Below, piece by piece: positions 33,630-42,498 of a stretch of 64,000 bases of DNA; positions within the stretch are counted from its first letter, which is position 1; every line of letters starts with the position of its first letter. The translations under genes and the position numbers were made by a program. The stretch covers positions 23,512-87,511 of the forward strand of contig NZ_VLKT01000034.1 of NCBI RefSeq assembly GCF_007830515.1. The letters are read 5' to 3'. The notes below the pieces were generated by a model. That model did no database searches, had not been told where the DNA came from, and saw only the letters and a program-made list of their open reading frames with translations. This DNA is from Mesorhizobium tianshanense (lineage in GTDB: Bacteria; Pseudomonadota; Alphaproteobacteria; Rhizobiales; Rhizobiaceae).

Positions 33630-34934
33630 TTACTCCGCCGCCGCCATCACCGGCTCTGCCCGGTGCGCGTTGCGCGAAAACTCGTCGATGCGCCGCTCCA
33701 CCTCGCCGCGGAAATGCCGCATGAGGCCCTGGATCGGCCACGCCGCCGCATCGCCCAGCGCGCAGATCGTGTGGCCTTCGACCTGTTTGGTCACGTCGAG
33801 CAGCATGTCGATCTCGCGCTTCTGCGCTTCGCCGCGCACCAGCCGCTCCATCACCCGCCACATCCAGCCGGTGCCTTCGCGGCACGGCGTGCACTGGCCG
33901 CAGCTCTCGTGCTTGTAGAAGTAGGAAAGCCGCGCGATCGCCTTCACGATATCGGTCGACTTGTCCATGACGATGACAGCCGCCGTGCCGAGGCCCGATT
34001 TCAGGTCACGCAACGCATCGAAATCCATCGGCGCGTCGATAATCTGCTCCGCCGGCACCAGCGGCACCGAAGCGCCGCCCGGAATGACCGCCAGGAGATT
34101 GTCCCAGCCGCCGCGAATGCCGCCGCAATGCGTCTCGATCAGCTCGCGGAACGGGATCGACATCGCCTCTTCGACGGTGCACGGATTGTTAACGTGGCCG
34201 GAGATGCAGAACAGCTTGGTGCCGACATTGTTGGGCCGGCCGAAGGACGAGAACCAGGCCGCGCCGCGGCGCAGGATGGTCGGCGCCACGGCGATCGACT
34301 CGACATTGTTGACCGTCGTCGGGCAGCCATAGAGGCCGACATTAGCCGGGAATGGCGGCTTCAGCCGCGGCTGGCCCTTCTTGCCCTCGAGGCTTTCGAG
34401 CAGCGCCGTTTCCTCGCCGCAGATATAGGCGCCGGCGCCGTGATGCATGTAGATGTCGAAATCGTAGCCGGAGGTGTTGTTCTTGCCGATCAGCTTGGCC
34501 TCATAGGCCTCGTCGATGGCGCGCTGCAGCGCCTCGCGCTCACGGATGAACTCGCCGCGCACGTAGATGTAGGCGGCAACCGCCCCCATGGCGAAGCCGG
34601 CGATCAGGCAGCCTTCAACCAGCGTATGCGGGTCATGGCGCAATATGTCGCGATCCTTGCAGGTGCCGGGCTCGGATTCGTCGGCATTGACGACGAGATA
34701 GCTCGGCCGGCCGTCGCTCTGCTTGGGCATGAACGACCATTTCAGCCCGGTCGGGAAGCCGGCGCCGCCGCGTCCGCGCAAGCCTGATGCCTTCATCTCG
34801 TTGACGATCCAATCGCGCCCCTTGGCGATGATGCCTGGCGTATTGTCCCAGGCGCCGCGCGCCATCGCGCCGGCCAGCGACTTGTCGAAGCGGCCGTAGA
34901 TGTTGTTGAAGATGCGGTCTCTGTCCTGAAGCAT
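33630..34934 (-). CDS. nuoF: NADH-quinone oxidoreductase subunit F
   Basis: 434 aa from ATG 34934. FMN/NADH-binding subunit: LRGRGGAGFPTGLKWSFMP (NADH/FMN motif), GAGAYICGEETALLESLEGK, and the [4Fe-4S] motif ESCGQCTPCREG followed by the distal Cys region. Entry point of electrons from NADH. Confidence 0.97.
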   Translation of the reverse strand: MLQDRDRIFNNIYGRFDKSLAGAMARGAWDNTPGIIAKGRDWIVNEMKASGLRGRGGAGFPTGLKWSFMPKQSDGRPSYLVVNADESEPGTCKDRDILRHDPHTLVEGCLIAGFAMGAVAAYIYVRGEFIREREALQRAIDEAYEAKLIGKNNTSGYDFDIYMHHGAGAYICGEETALLESLEGKKGQPRLKPPFPANVGLYGCPTTVNNVESIAVAPTILRRGAAWFSSFGRPNNVGTKLFCISGHVNNPCTVEEAMSIPFRELIETHCGGIRGGWDNLLAVIPGGASVPLVPAEQIIDAPMDFDALRDLKSGLGTAAVIVMDKSTDIVKAIARLSYFYKHESCGQCTPCREGTGWMWRVMERLVRGEAQKREIDMLLDVTKQVEGHTICALGDAAAWPIQGLMRHFRGEVERRIDEFSRNAHRAEPVMAAAE

Positions 34935-34944
34935 TGTTCGTTCC

Positions 34945-36264
34945 TCAGACCGGCTTCTTGCCGAAGACGCGGATATATTCGGCGACCCCGCCCTTGGCGA
35001 GCGCCTTGGCCTGCTTGACCCAGTCTTCGCGCTCGATGCGGCCGTGGAAGCTGAGATAGCCATCCACCCAGTCGCGCTCGGCCTTCTTCCAGGACGCGAC
35101 CTGCGTGTAAGTGAAGATGCCCAGCGAATGCAGAATGCCTTCGATCTTCGGGCCGACGCCCGAGATCAGCTTGAGGTCGTCGACCAGCGATGGCTTTGCG
35201 ATGCCGGCCGGGCGGTTCTTGTCCTCGAGCGAGGGCTTGCCCGTCTTGGCACTGGTCGTCTTGGCATTGGTCGTCTTGGCGGCCGCGCCGAGCTGCGCGC
35301 CCTTGGCTTCCGGCGCCTTGAAAGCAGCCGCTGGCTCAGCCTTGGTCTTGGGACCGCTGCGCTGTTTAGAGACCTTTTCGACCTCCGGCGCGGCCTTGTT
35401 GGCGTTGGCCGCCGAATGCCGCGGCGCGGCGACGCTCGCCGCCTTCTCCGCGGCCGGCGCCACCTTGACCGGCGAAGGCGACTTCAGCGCCGGGCTGGTT
35501 TCGGGCGCATCGGTCTTCGGCTTGCTGGCTTTCGACGGTGCAACGGGGGCAGCCGGTGCCTGCGCAACCGTAGCGACTATGGCCTCCGGCGCTGCCTGGG
35601 CGGCTTTCGCTGCCGCCTTGGCTCCCCTGTCGCGAGTCGTCTTCAAAATTGCCTTTTCGCTCTTCAGCGTCGTCAGACCGGTAATCGGCTCGGACGTGAT
35701 GCGGCCATTCTGCGGCCCCGGCATCACCGAGGCGCCCTTGCCGGCATCATAGAGGTCGATGATCTCGGCGAGCCGCTCCGGCGTCAGGTCCTCGAACGTG
35801 TCCTTGAAAATCATCACCATCGGCGCGTTGACGCAGGCGCCGAGGCATTCGACCTCTTCCCACGACAGCGTGCCCTTGTCGTTGGTGTGGAACTGGTCGT
35901 GATGGATTTTCGAGCGGCAGACATCCATCAGCGCTTCCGAGCCGCGCAGCATGCAGGGCGTGGTGCCGCAGACCTGGATATGCGCGCGGGTGCCGACCGG
36001 ATTGAGCTGGTACTGCGTGTAGAAGGTCGCGACTTCGAGCCCTCTGATGTAGGGCATGCCGAGCATGTCGGAGATCGTCTCGATCGCCGCCTTGGTCACC
36101 CAGCCTTCCTGCTCCTGCGCCAGCATCAGCAAGGGGATGATCGCCGACTGCTCGCGGCCCTTCGGATACTTCTTGATCCATTGCTTCGCCGCTGCCGCAT
36201 TCGCCCGGTTGAAGGCGAAGGCGGCTGGCTGGAGGCTGGCTTCTGCGAGACGGCGGACTGACAT
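34945..36264 (-). CDS. nuoE: NADH-quinone oxidoreductase subunit E with long C-terminal extension
   Basis: 439 aa, compared with about 170 for a minimal NuoE. Residues 1-180 are the thioredoxin-like [2Fe-2S] domain with CGTTPCMLRGSE and ECLGACVNAPMVMI. Residues ~185-360 are a low-complexity linker dominated by Ala, Lys, Pro and Thr. The last ~75 residues form a helix-hairpin-helix-like domain (LKLISGVGPKIEGILHSLGIF; WVDGYLSFHGRIEREDW), nearly the same as in the 229-aa protein of this operon. The first part delivers electrons as the N1a cluster; the extension's role is unknown. Confidence 0.95.
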   Translation of the reverse strand: MSVRRLAEASLQPAAFAFNRANAAAAKQWIKKYPKGREQSAIIPLLMLAQEQEGWVTKAAIETISDMLGMPYIRGLEVATFYTQYQLNPVGTRAHIQVCGTTPCMLRGSEALMDVCRSKIHHDQFHTNDKGTLSWEEVECLGACVNAPMVMIFKDTFEDLTPERLAEIIDLYDAGKGASVMPGPQNGRITSEPITGLTTLKSEKAILKTTRDRGAKAAAKAAQAAPEAIVATVAQAPAAPVAPSKASKPKTDAPETSPALKSPSPVKVAPAAEKAASVAAPRHSAANANKAAPEVEKVSKQRSGPKTKAEPAAAFKAPEAKGAQLGAAAKTTNAKTTSAKTGKPSLEDKNRPAGIAKPSLVDDLKLISGVGPKIEGILHSLGIFTYTQVASWKKAERDWVDGYLSFHGRIEREDWVKQAKALAKGGVAEYIRVFGKKPV

Positions 36265-37455
36265 TTAGCGATCGACCTCACCAAACACGATGTCGAGGGA
36301 GCCAAGCACGGCGGTGACGTCGGCCAGCATGTGGCCCCGACACAGGAAATCCATGGCCTGGAGATGCGCGAAGCCGGGCGCGCGCAGCTTGCAGCGGTAG
36401 GGCTTGTTGGTGCCGTCCGAGACCAGATAGACGCCGAACTCACCCTTCGGCGCTTCGACCGCCGCATAGACCTCGCCCGCCGGCACGCGGTAGCCTTCGG
36501 TGTAGAGCTTGAAATGATGGATCAGCGCTTCCATCGAGCGCTTCATTGCCTGGCGTTTTGGCGGCACAACCTTGCCGTCGAGGTTCGACACCGGCCCGCT
36601 GCCTTCCTTGCCGAGCAGCACGTCGACGCACTGGCGCATGATCTTGGCCGACTGGCGCATCTCTTCCATGCGCACGAGGTAACGATCGTAGCAATCGCCG
36701 TTCTTGCCGACCGGAATGTCGAAATCCATCTCGGCATAGCATTCATAGGGCTGCGACTTGCGCAGGTCCCAGGCGACGCCCGAACCACGCACCATGACGC
36801 CCGAAAAGCCCCAGGCCCAGGCGTCGGCCAGCGACACCGTGCCGATATCGACATTGCGCTGCTTGAAGATACGGTTTCCGGTGAGCAGTGCGTCGAGGTC
36901 GTCGAGCGATTTCAGGAACGGATCGATCCACTTGCCGATATCCTCGACCAGCTTCTGCGGCAGGTCCTGATGGACGCCGCCGGGCCGGAAATAGGCCGCA
37001 TGCATGCGCGAGCCGCTGGCCCGTTCATAGAACACCATCAGCTTTTCGCGCTCGACGAAGCCCCAGAGAGGCGGCGTCAGCGCGCCGACATCCATCGCCT
37101 GCGTCGTCACATTGAGGATGTGCGACATGATGCGGCCCATCTCGCTGTACAGCACGCGGATGAGCTGGCCGCGCTTCGGCACCTCTATGCCGAGCAGCCG
37201 CTCTGCGGCCAGCGCGAAGGCATGCTCCTGGTTCATCGGCGCGCAATAGTCGAGCCGATCGAGATAAGGCACGGCCTGCAGATAGGTTTTGGCTTCGATC
37301 AGCTTTTCCGTGCCGCGATGCAACAGCCCGATATGCGGATCGACGCGATCGACGACCTCGCCATCGAGCTCCAGCACGAGGCGCAAAACGCCATGCGCCG
37401 CCGGATGTTGCGGGCCGAAATTGATGTTGAAGTTGCGAACGGAGGTTTCAGCCAC
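36265..37455 (-). CDS. nuoD: NADH-quinone oxidoreductase subunit D
   Basis: 396 aa, the 49-kDa subunit. N-terminal FGPQHPAAHGVLRL with the His and adjacent residues lining the quinone site, GLLHRGTEKLIE, and RLDYCAPMNQEHAF. The C-terminus is LGSLDIVFGEVDR. Forms the quinone pocket with NuoB. Its stop abuts the NuoE start. Confidence 0.97.
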   Translation of the reverse strand: MAETSVRNFNINFGPQHPAAHGVLRLVLELDGEVVDRVDPHIGLLHRGTEKLIEAKTYLQAVPYLDRLDYCAPMNQEHAFALAAERLLGIEVPKRGQLIRVLYSEMGRIMSHILNVTTQAMDVGALTPPLWGFVEREKLMVFYERASGSRMHAAYFRPGGVHQDLPQKLVEDIGKWIDPFLKSLDDLDALLTGNRIFKQRNVDIGTVSLADAWAWGFSGVMVRGSGVAWDLRKSQPYECYAEMDFDIPVGKNGDCYDRYLVRMEEMRQSAKIMRQCVDVLLGKEGSGPVSNLDGKVVPPKRQAMKRSMEALIHHFKLYTEGYRVPAGEVYAAVEAPKGEFGVYLVSDGTNKPYRCKLRAPGFAHLQAMDFLCRGHMLADVTAVLGSLDIVFGEVDR

Positions 37456-37458
37456 GGC

Positions 37459-37647
37459 TTATGCGTCTCCAGGCCATTTCTTGAAGGCCAAAACCCACAA
37501 AAGAACGAAATTCAGAAGCGGCACAACCATCAGGATACTTAGCGCGGACGGCCAACCAGCCCTCGGAAAGATCCGCCAGTACGGCACGATCAGTAATGCG
37601 CAAAAAATCAATAAGATAAGCCAATGAAAAACCGAGAAGCTGCCCAT
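37459..37647 (-). CDS. Small membrane protein between nuoC and nuoD
   Basis: 62 aa with two predicted TM helices (FHWLILLIFCALLIVPYW and LSILMVVPLLNFVLLWVLAF) joined by a short loop with RIFPRAG, and a WP-x-DA tail. The pattern resembles small membrane proteins in which the second helix ends in a Phe-Lys-Lys-Trp-Pro motif. It is 3 bp from nuoD and 10 bp from nuoC, so it must be co-transcribed with complex I. I recall an ORF at this place in other rhizobial nuo operons; no function is known to me. Confidence 0.8.
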   Translation of the reverse strand: MGSFSVFHWLILLIFCALLIVPYWRIFPRAGWPSALSILMVVPLLNFVLLWVLAFKKWPGDA

Positions 37648-37657
37648 CTGTTCCCCC

Positions 37658-38263
37658 TCACTGCTTCGCCTTCTCGTCGCCTGGCAGGGCGTAATCCGTC
37701 CCTTCCCATGGCGAGAGAAAATCGAAATTGCGGAATTCCTGCTTCAACTCCACCGGCTCATAGATGACCCGCTTGGCCTCGTCGTCGTAGCGCACCTCGA
37801 CGAAACCCGTCAGCGGAAAATCCTTGCGCAGCGGATGACCCTCGAAGCCGTAATCGGTCAAAATCCGCCGCAGATCGGGATGGCCTGAGAACAGCACGCC
37901 ATAGAGATCGTAGGTTTCGCGTTCGAACCAGTCGGCGCCGGGGTAAACGCCGGTGATCGACGGCACCACCGTCTCCTCGTCGGCCTGGACCTTGATGCGG
38001 ATGCGAATATTCTGCTTCGGCGACAGCAGGTGATAGACGACGTCGAAGCGCTTGGCCCGCGACGGATAATCGGCGCCGCATACGTCGATGATCGAGATGA
38101 ACTGGCAGTTTTTATCGTCGCGCAGGAAGGTCACCACCTCGATCAGATCGTGCGGCTCGACAGAGATGGTGAGTTCGCCGTAGGCAAACACTGCATCGCC
38201 GACCCGGCCGCTCAGCTTCTCGCCCAGATAGGTCGAGAGTTCATTCAACGACAGCTTCATCAT
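37658..38263 (-). CDS. nuoC: NADH-quinone oxidoreductase subunit C
   Basis: 201 aa from the first of two tandem ATGs at 38263. The 30-kDa subunit with IIDVCGADYPSRAKRFDVVYHLLS and the signature ERETYDLYGVLFSGHPDLRRILTDYGFEGHPLRKDFPL. It is a separate gene, not fused to nuoD. Confidence 0.97.
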   Translation of the reverse strand: MMKLSLNELSTYLGEKLSGRVGDAVFAYGELTISVEPHDLIEVVTFLRDDKNCQFISIIDVCGADYPSRAKRFDVVYHLLSPKQNIRIRIKVQADEETVVPSITGVYPGADWFERETYDLYGVLFSGHPDLRRILTDYGFEGHPLRKDFPLTGFVEVRYDDEAKRVIYEPVELKQEFRNFDFLSPWEGTDYALPGDEKAKQ

Positions 38264-38268
38264 CCCGC

Positions 38269-39206
<938 letters not shown>

Positions 39207-39541
39207 GCTGCAGCTTTCCGTTGGCGGCCAATCCACTCTGATTACAGCACCGGACCCACTTGCGGAAGCGCGACAGTTTAACCACTGAACCGTTTTAGGA
39301 GGCTCTATGCTGCAACGCGGCGAGGGTTAGCGCAGCGCTTTCGGCGAAGCAAGTCAAACCTTGTTCAAAACACGGGTGCCGGACGGCATATCCGGATAAA
39401 CTGGTCCGATCCGCTCCTGTTTGATTTCCTTCATTTTTTACTCCACTTTTCTCTCCTGACATAGATGCCGCCAAAACCCTGCTAGCATGGCGCGGAATCA
39501 TCGCTCCCACCTTGGTCGAACGCCAACAGAGTGCCGTCTGC
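39207..39541. other. Divergent intergenic region upstream of nuoA
   Basis: 335 bp between nuoA (leftward) and the YcaQ-like gene (rightward). It must hold the nuo promoter. The only coding candidate is a 26-codon frame at 39354-39434 on the minus strand with GGAG five to six nt before its ATG, too short to judge. No strong sigma70 pair or known regulator site was recognised. Confidence 0.5.
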
Positions 39542-40741
39542 ATGAAGGAAAAGATCTCGCTCGCCATGGCCCGGCGCATCGCGCTTGCCGCACAGGGGTT
39601 TGCCGATCCTCGCCCTAACAGCACTCCCGATCGCCGCCATCTGGCACGTGTGCTCGCCCGGACCGGCCTGCTGCAGATCGATTCCGTCAGCGCGGTGGTG
39701 CGCGCCCATTATATGCCGCTCTATTCGCGGCTTGGCCCCTACCCGCTTGCGCTGCTCGACAACGCCGCCGTGACGCGCAAGCGCAGGGTCTTCGAGTATT
39801 GGGCGCACGAAGCCTCCTTTCTGCCGGTCGAGACCTATCCACTGATGCGCTGGCGCATGGAGCGGGCCGAACGTGGCGAGGAAATGTATAACGGGCTGGC
39901 CAAGTGGGGGCGCGAACGCGCCGCTTACATTGAAGATATTTACCGCGAGGTTGTGTCGCGCGGGCCGATCGCCGCATCGGCTCTTGAAGGCCAGAAGGGC
40001 TCGGGCGGCTGGTGGGGCTGGAGCGACGCCAAACACGCGTTCGAATGGCTGTTCTGGGCCGGCCGTATCACCACGGCGTCGCGTCGTGGCTTCGAGCGAC
40101 TTTATGATCTACCGGAGCGCGTACTGCCGCCGGCGATACTTGGCCTGCCGGTGCCCTCGCCTGAGGATGCGCACCGCGAATTGCTGCGCATCTCCGCCCG
40201 CGCCCATGGCGTCGCGACAGCGGGCGACCTGCGCGACTATTTCCGTCTCTCGCCGGCCGACATCAAGGGCCGCATCGAGGAACTGGTCGAGGCGGGCGAT
40301 CTTTTGCCGGTTCGCGTCGAAGGCTGGGACAAGCCTGCCTATCTTCACAAGGACGCCCGTTTTCCGCGCAAGATTGAGGCACGCGCGCTGCTCGCCCCGT
40401 TCGATCCGGTTGTCTTCGAACGGACGCGTACGGAAAGACTGTTCGACTTCCGCTATCGCATCGAGATCTACACGCCGGCCGAAAAGCGCCAATACGGCTA
40501 TTACGTGCTGCCGTTCCTGGTCGGCGAAAGGATCGTGGCGCGCATCGACCTCAAGGCAGACCGCCCCGCCGACGTGCTGCGCGTCCATGCCGCCTATGCC
40601 GAACCCGGCGCCCCGCCGCAAACCGCCGCCGAACTCTTCGAGGAGTTGAAGCTGATGCAGGGTTGGCTCGGGCTCGAACGCATCGAGGTGACGCCTGCGG
40701 GTGACCTGGGCCAACCGCTTGCCGACGTTGCCGCGTCGTAG
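39542..40741 (+). CDS. YcaQ-like winged-helix DNA glycosylase family protein
   Basis: 399 aa from ATG 39542 (KEKISLAMARRIALAAQGF); ten further in-frame codons upstream are not needed. HTH_42/YcaQ family features: LLQIDSVSAVVRAHYMPLYSRLGPY near residues 45-70, VFEYWAHEASFLP (the conserved W-x-H-E-A-S), and APFDPVVFERTRTERLFDFRYRIEIYTPAEKRQYGYYVLPFL near 280-320. E. coli YcaQ unhooks interstrand DNA crosslinks; the conserved Gln-x-Asp (QIDSV) is present here. Cytoplasmic. The direction is opposite to nuo and it stands alone before the B12 riboswitch. Family sure, substrate inferred. Confidence 0.88.
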   Translation: MKEKISLAMARRIALAAQGFADPRPNSTPDRRHLARVLARTGLLQIDSVSAVVRAHYMPLYSRLGPYPLALLDNAAVTRKRRVFEYWAHEASFLPVETYPLMRWRMERAERGEEMYNGLAKWGRERAAYIEDIYREVVSRGPIAASALEGQKGSGGWWGWSDAKHAFEWLFWAGRITTASRRGFERLYDLPERVLPPAILGLPVPSPEDAHRELLRISARAHGVATAGDLRDYFRLSPADIKGRIEELVEAGDLLPVRVEGWDKPAYLHKDARFPRKIEARALLAPFDPVVFERTRTERLFDFRYRIEIYTPAEKRQYGYYVLPFLVGERIVARIDLKADRPADVLRVHAAYAEPGAPPQTAAELFEELKLMQGWLGLERIEVTPAGDLGQPLADVAAS

Positions 40742-40748
40742 ACGTGCG

Positions 40749-40777
40749 TTGACACCGCTGCCCACAAGAGCCTAAAT
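40749..40777 (+). promoter_or_regulatory. Promoter of the B12 operon
   Basis: TTGACA (40749-40754), 17-bp spacer, CTAAAT (40772-40777, close to the rhizobial -10 CTATAT). The predicted start is near 40784, exactly where the riboswitch begins. The -35 begins 8 bp after the YcaQ-like stop codon. Confidence 0.65.
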
Positions 40778-40783
40778 CCGGTC

Positions 40784-40963
40784 CAGACGGTCCCCTGCCC
40801 GCAACGGCAAGGGCCAAGAGGGAATGCGGTGCGAAATCCCGATTTCAAATCCGCGGCTGTCCCCGCAACTGTAAGCGACGAGCCAAGGCCGAAAACCACT
40901 GGGACGGTCCCGGGAAGGCGGCACCAAGGCGATGACCCGCGAGCCAGGAGACCTGCCGTCTAG
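40784..40963 (+). promoter_or_regulatory. Cobalamin (AdoCbl) riboswitch
   Basis: Characteristic elements in order: the paired P3-P5 core with GCCAAGAGGGAATGCGGTG and the B12-box-type GCGGCTGTCCCCGCAACTGTAA (short parts seen at about 40811-40829 and 40855-40876), then the closing GAGCCAGGAGACCTGCC near 40941-40957. It lies about 50 nt upstream of the first gene of a B12 biosynthesis operon on the same strand. Bound adenosylcobalamin would shut off expression of DUF1636-cobW-cobN and downstream genes. The ribosome site AAGGAG (41000-41005) lies just beyond the aptamer, so control could be of translation, transcription or both. Confidence 0.95.
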
Positions 40964-41011
40964 GACAAAGTATCCGATCGCCTGGCGGGTTTTCCGGGCA
41001 AGGAGCCTGAT

Positions 41012-41446
41012 TTGGAACGCGACAGCAGTTTTTCGGCTGAGACAGCGGACATATTGTCCGGCGACAGTGATGCCTTGGCCGGCGTCACGGTGATCGTCTG
41101 CGCCTCCTGCCGCGATGAAACCGGCTCCGATGGCCATCCTCGCGCCGGCGAACTGCTTGCCGAAGACACGCGCCGCGCCGCTTCCGGCGAAAATATCCGT
41201 ATCCGTACCGTCGAATGCCTCGGCAACTGCAAGCGCCGGCTCAGCGCCGCGATTTTGCGCGATGGCTGCTGGAGCTATGTCTTCGGCGACCTGACCGCGA
41301 CAAGCGGCGCCGATCTCGTCGCCGGCGCAAAGCTCTTCGCCACCTCGACGGACGGCCTCATTCCTTGGCGCGGCCGCCCCGATTGCCTGAAGCGCGGCCT
41401 CGTTGCCCGCATCCCTCCCCTCGACCTTTTGAAGGACCTGACATGA
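41012..41446 (+). CDS. DUF1636 family protein of the B12 operon
   Basis: 144 aa with a TTG start at 41012, chosen because AAGGAG sits 6 nt upstream and no better ATG or GTG follows. Cysteines VIVCASCRDET near residue 30 and VECLGNCKRRLSAAI near 70 give a C-x2-C plus C-x3-C pattern like a thioredoxin-like 2Fe-2S ferredoxin. The C-terminus ends RIPPLDLL. The family sits beside cobW/cobN in many proteobacteria. A metal- or cluster-related role in cobalt insertion is inferred. It overlaps cobW by 4 bp. Confidence 0.88.
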   Translation: MERDSSFSAETADILSGDSDALAGVTVIVCASCRDETGSDGHPRAGELLAEDTRRAASGENIRIRTVECLGNCKRRLSAAILRDGCWSYVFGDLTATSGADLVAGAKLFATSTDGLIPWRGRPDCLKRGLVARIPPLDLLKDLT

Positions 41447-42480
41447 CCGCTTCCGTCTCCCGCGTGCCCTGCACCGTCGTCACCGGCTTCCTCGGCGCCG
41501 GCAAGACGACGCTCATCCGCCATCTGCTCGAAAACGCCGGGGGCAAGCGTCTGGCCATCATCGTCAACGAATTCGGCGACGTCGGCATCGATGGCGAGAT
41601 CCTCAAGGGCTGCGGCATCGACACCTGTCCTGAGGAAAACGTCGTCGAGCTGGCCAATGGCTGCATCTGCTGCACCGTCGCCGACGATTTCGTCCCGGCG
41701 CTCGACCAGATCCTGTCGCTGTCGCCGAGGGTCGACCATATCCTGATCGAAACCTCCGGCCTCGCTTTGCCCAAGCCGCTAGTCCAGGCCTTTCAGTGGC
41801 CGACAGTGAAAAGCCGCGTGACAGTCGACGGCGTCATCGCCGTGGTCGACGGACCGGCGTTGGCCGAAGGCCGTGTCGCCAACGATATGGACGCCTTGCA
41901 GGCGCAACGGGCTCAGGACGAGACCCTCGACCACGACGATCCGGTCGAGGAGGTGTTCGAGGATCAGCTCGCCTGTGCCGACCTGATCATATTGTCGAAG
42001 AGCGATTTGATGGACGCCGCCGGCTCGGCCCGCGCCAATGCCATCATCGGCGAGCACGCCGCGCGCGCCGTCAAGATCGTGCCGACCTCGCAGGGCAAGG
42101 TCGATCCATCTGTGCTGCTCGGTCTCGGCCTCGCCGTCGAGGACGACATCGAGAACCGCAAGACCCACCACGACGACGAACTCGACCACGAGCATGACGA
42201 TTTCGACTCCTTCGTTATCGACATCGCCTCCGTCTCCAACCCGGACGAGTTGGCAAAACGCGTCGCCACCGCTGCTGAGGAAGAAAACGTGCTGCGCGTG
42301 AAAGGCTTCGTCGAGGTCGGCGGCAAGCCGATGCGGCTCCTGCTGCAGGCCGTCGGCCCGCGCGTCAATCACTATTACGACCGCGCCTGGACCGCTGAGG
42401 ACGACCGCCGCTCGCGCCTCGTCGTCATCGGCCTGAAAGGGCTGAACCGCCCGGCGATCGAACGTATCCTCGCCGGCTGA
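41443..42480 (+). CDS. cobW: Cobalamin biosynthesis GTPase CobW
   Basis: 345 aa. G3E-family P-loop GTPase/metallochaperone: Walker A TGFLGAGKTT near residue 12, metal-binding CxCC motif GCICCTV near 71-77, ETSGLALP, and LSKSDLMD (NKxD equivalent). A His/Asp-rich stretch (HHDDELDHEHDDFD) near residues 225-240 fits metal handling. It probably supplies Co2+ to the CobN chelatase. It lies between DUF1636 and cobN under the riboswitch. Confidence 0.95.
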   Translation: MTASVSRVPCTVVTGFLGAGKTTLIRHLLENAGGKRLAIIVNEFGDVGIDGEILKGCGIDTCPEENVVELANGCICCTVADDFVPALDQILSLSPRVDHILIETSGLALPKPLVQAFQWPTVKSRVTVDGVIAVVDGPALAEGRVANDMDALQAQRAQDETLDHDDPVEEVFEDQLACADLIILSKSDLMDAAGSARANAIIGEHAARAVKIVPTSQGKVDPSVLLGLGLAVEDDIENRKTHHDDELDHEHDDFDSFVIDIASVSNPDELAKRVATAAEEENVLRVKGFVEVGGKPMRLLLQAVGPRVNHYYDRAWTAEDDRRSRLVVIGLKGLNRPAIERILAG

Positions 42481-42498
42481 GGCAAAGCACAAACCGCG

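Noticed and set aside
39295..39624. 109-aa minus-strand frame upstream of nuoA
   Set aside because: Overlaps the start of the YcaQ-like gene and has no family features; a different short frame here has a better ribosome site.
40784..40963. Possible second riboswitch or attenuator in the B12 leader
   Set aside because: Only one cobalamin aptamer is present. GC-rich stems around 40893-40990 belong to it or to its expression platform.
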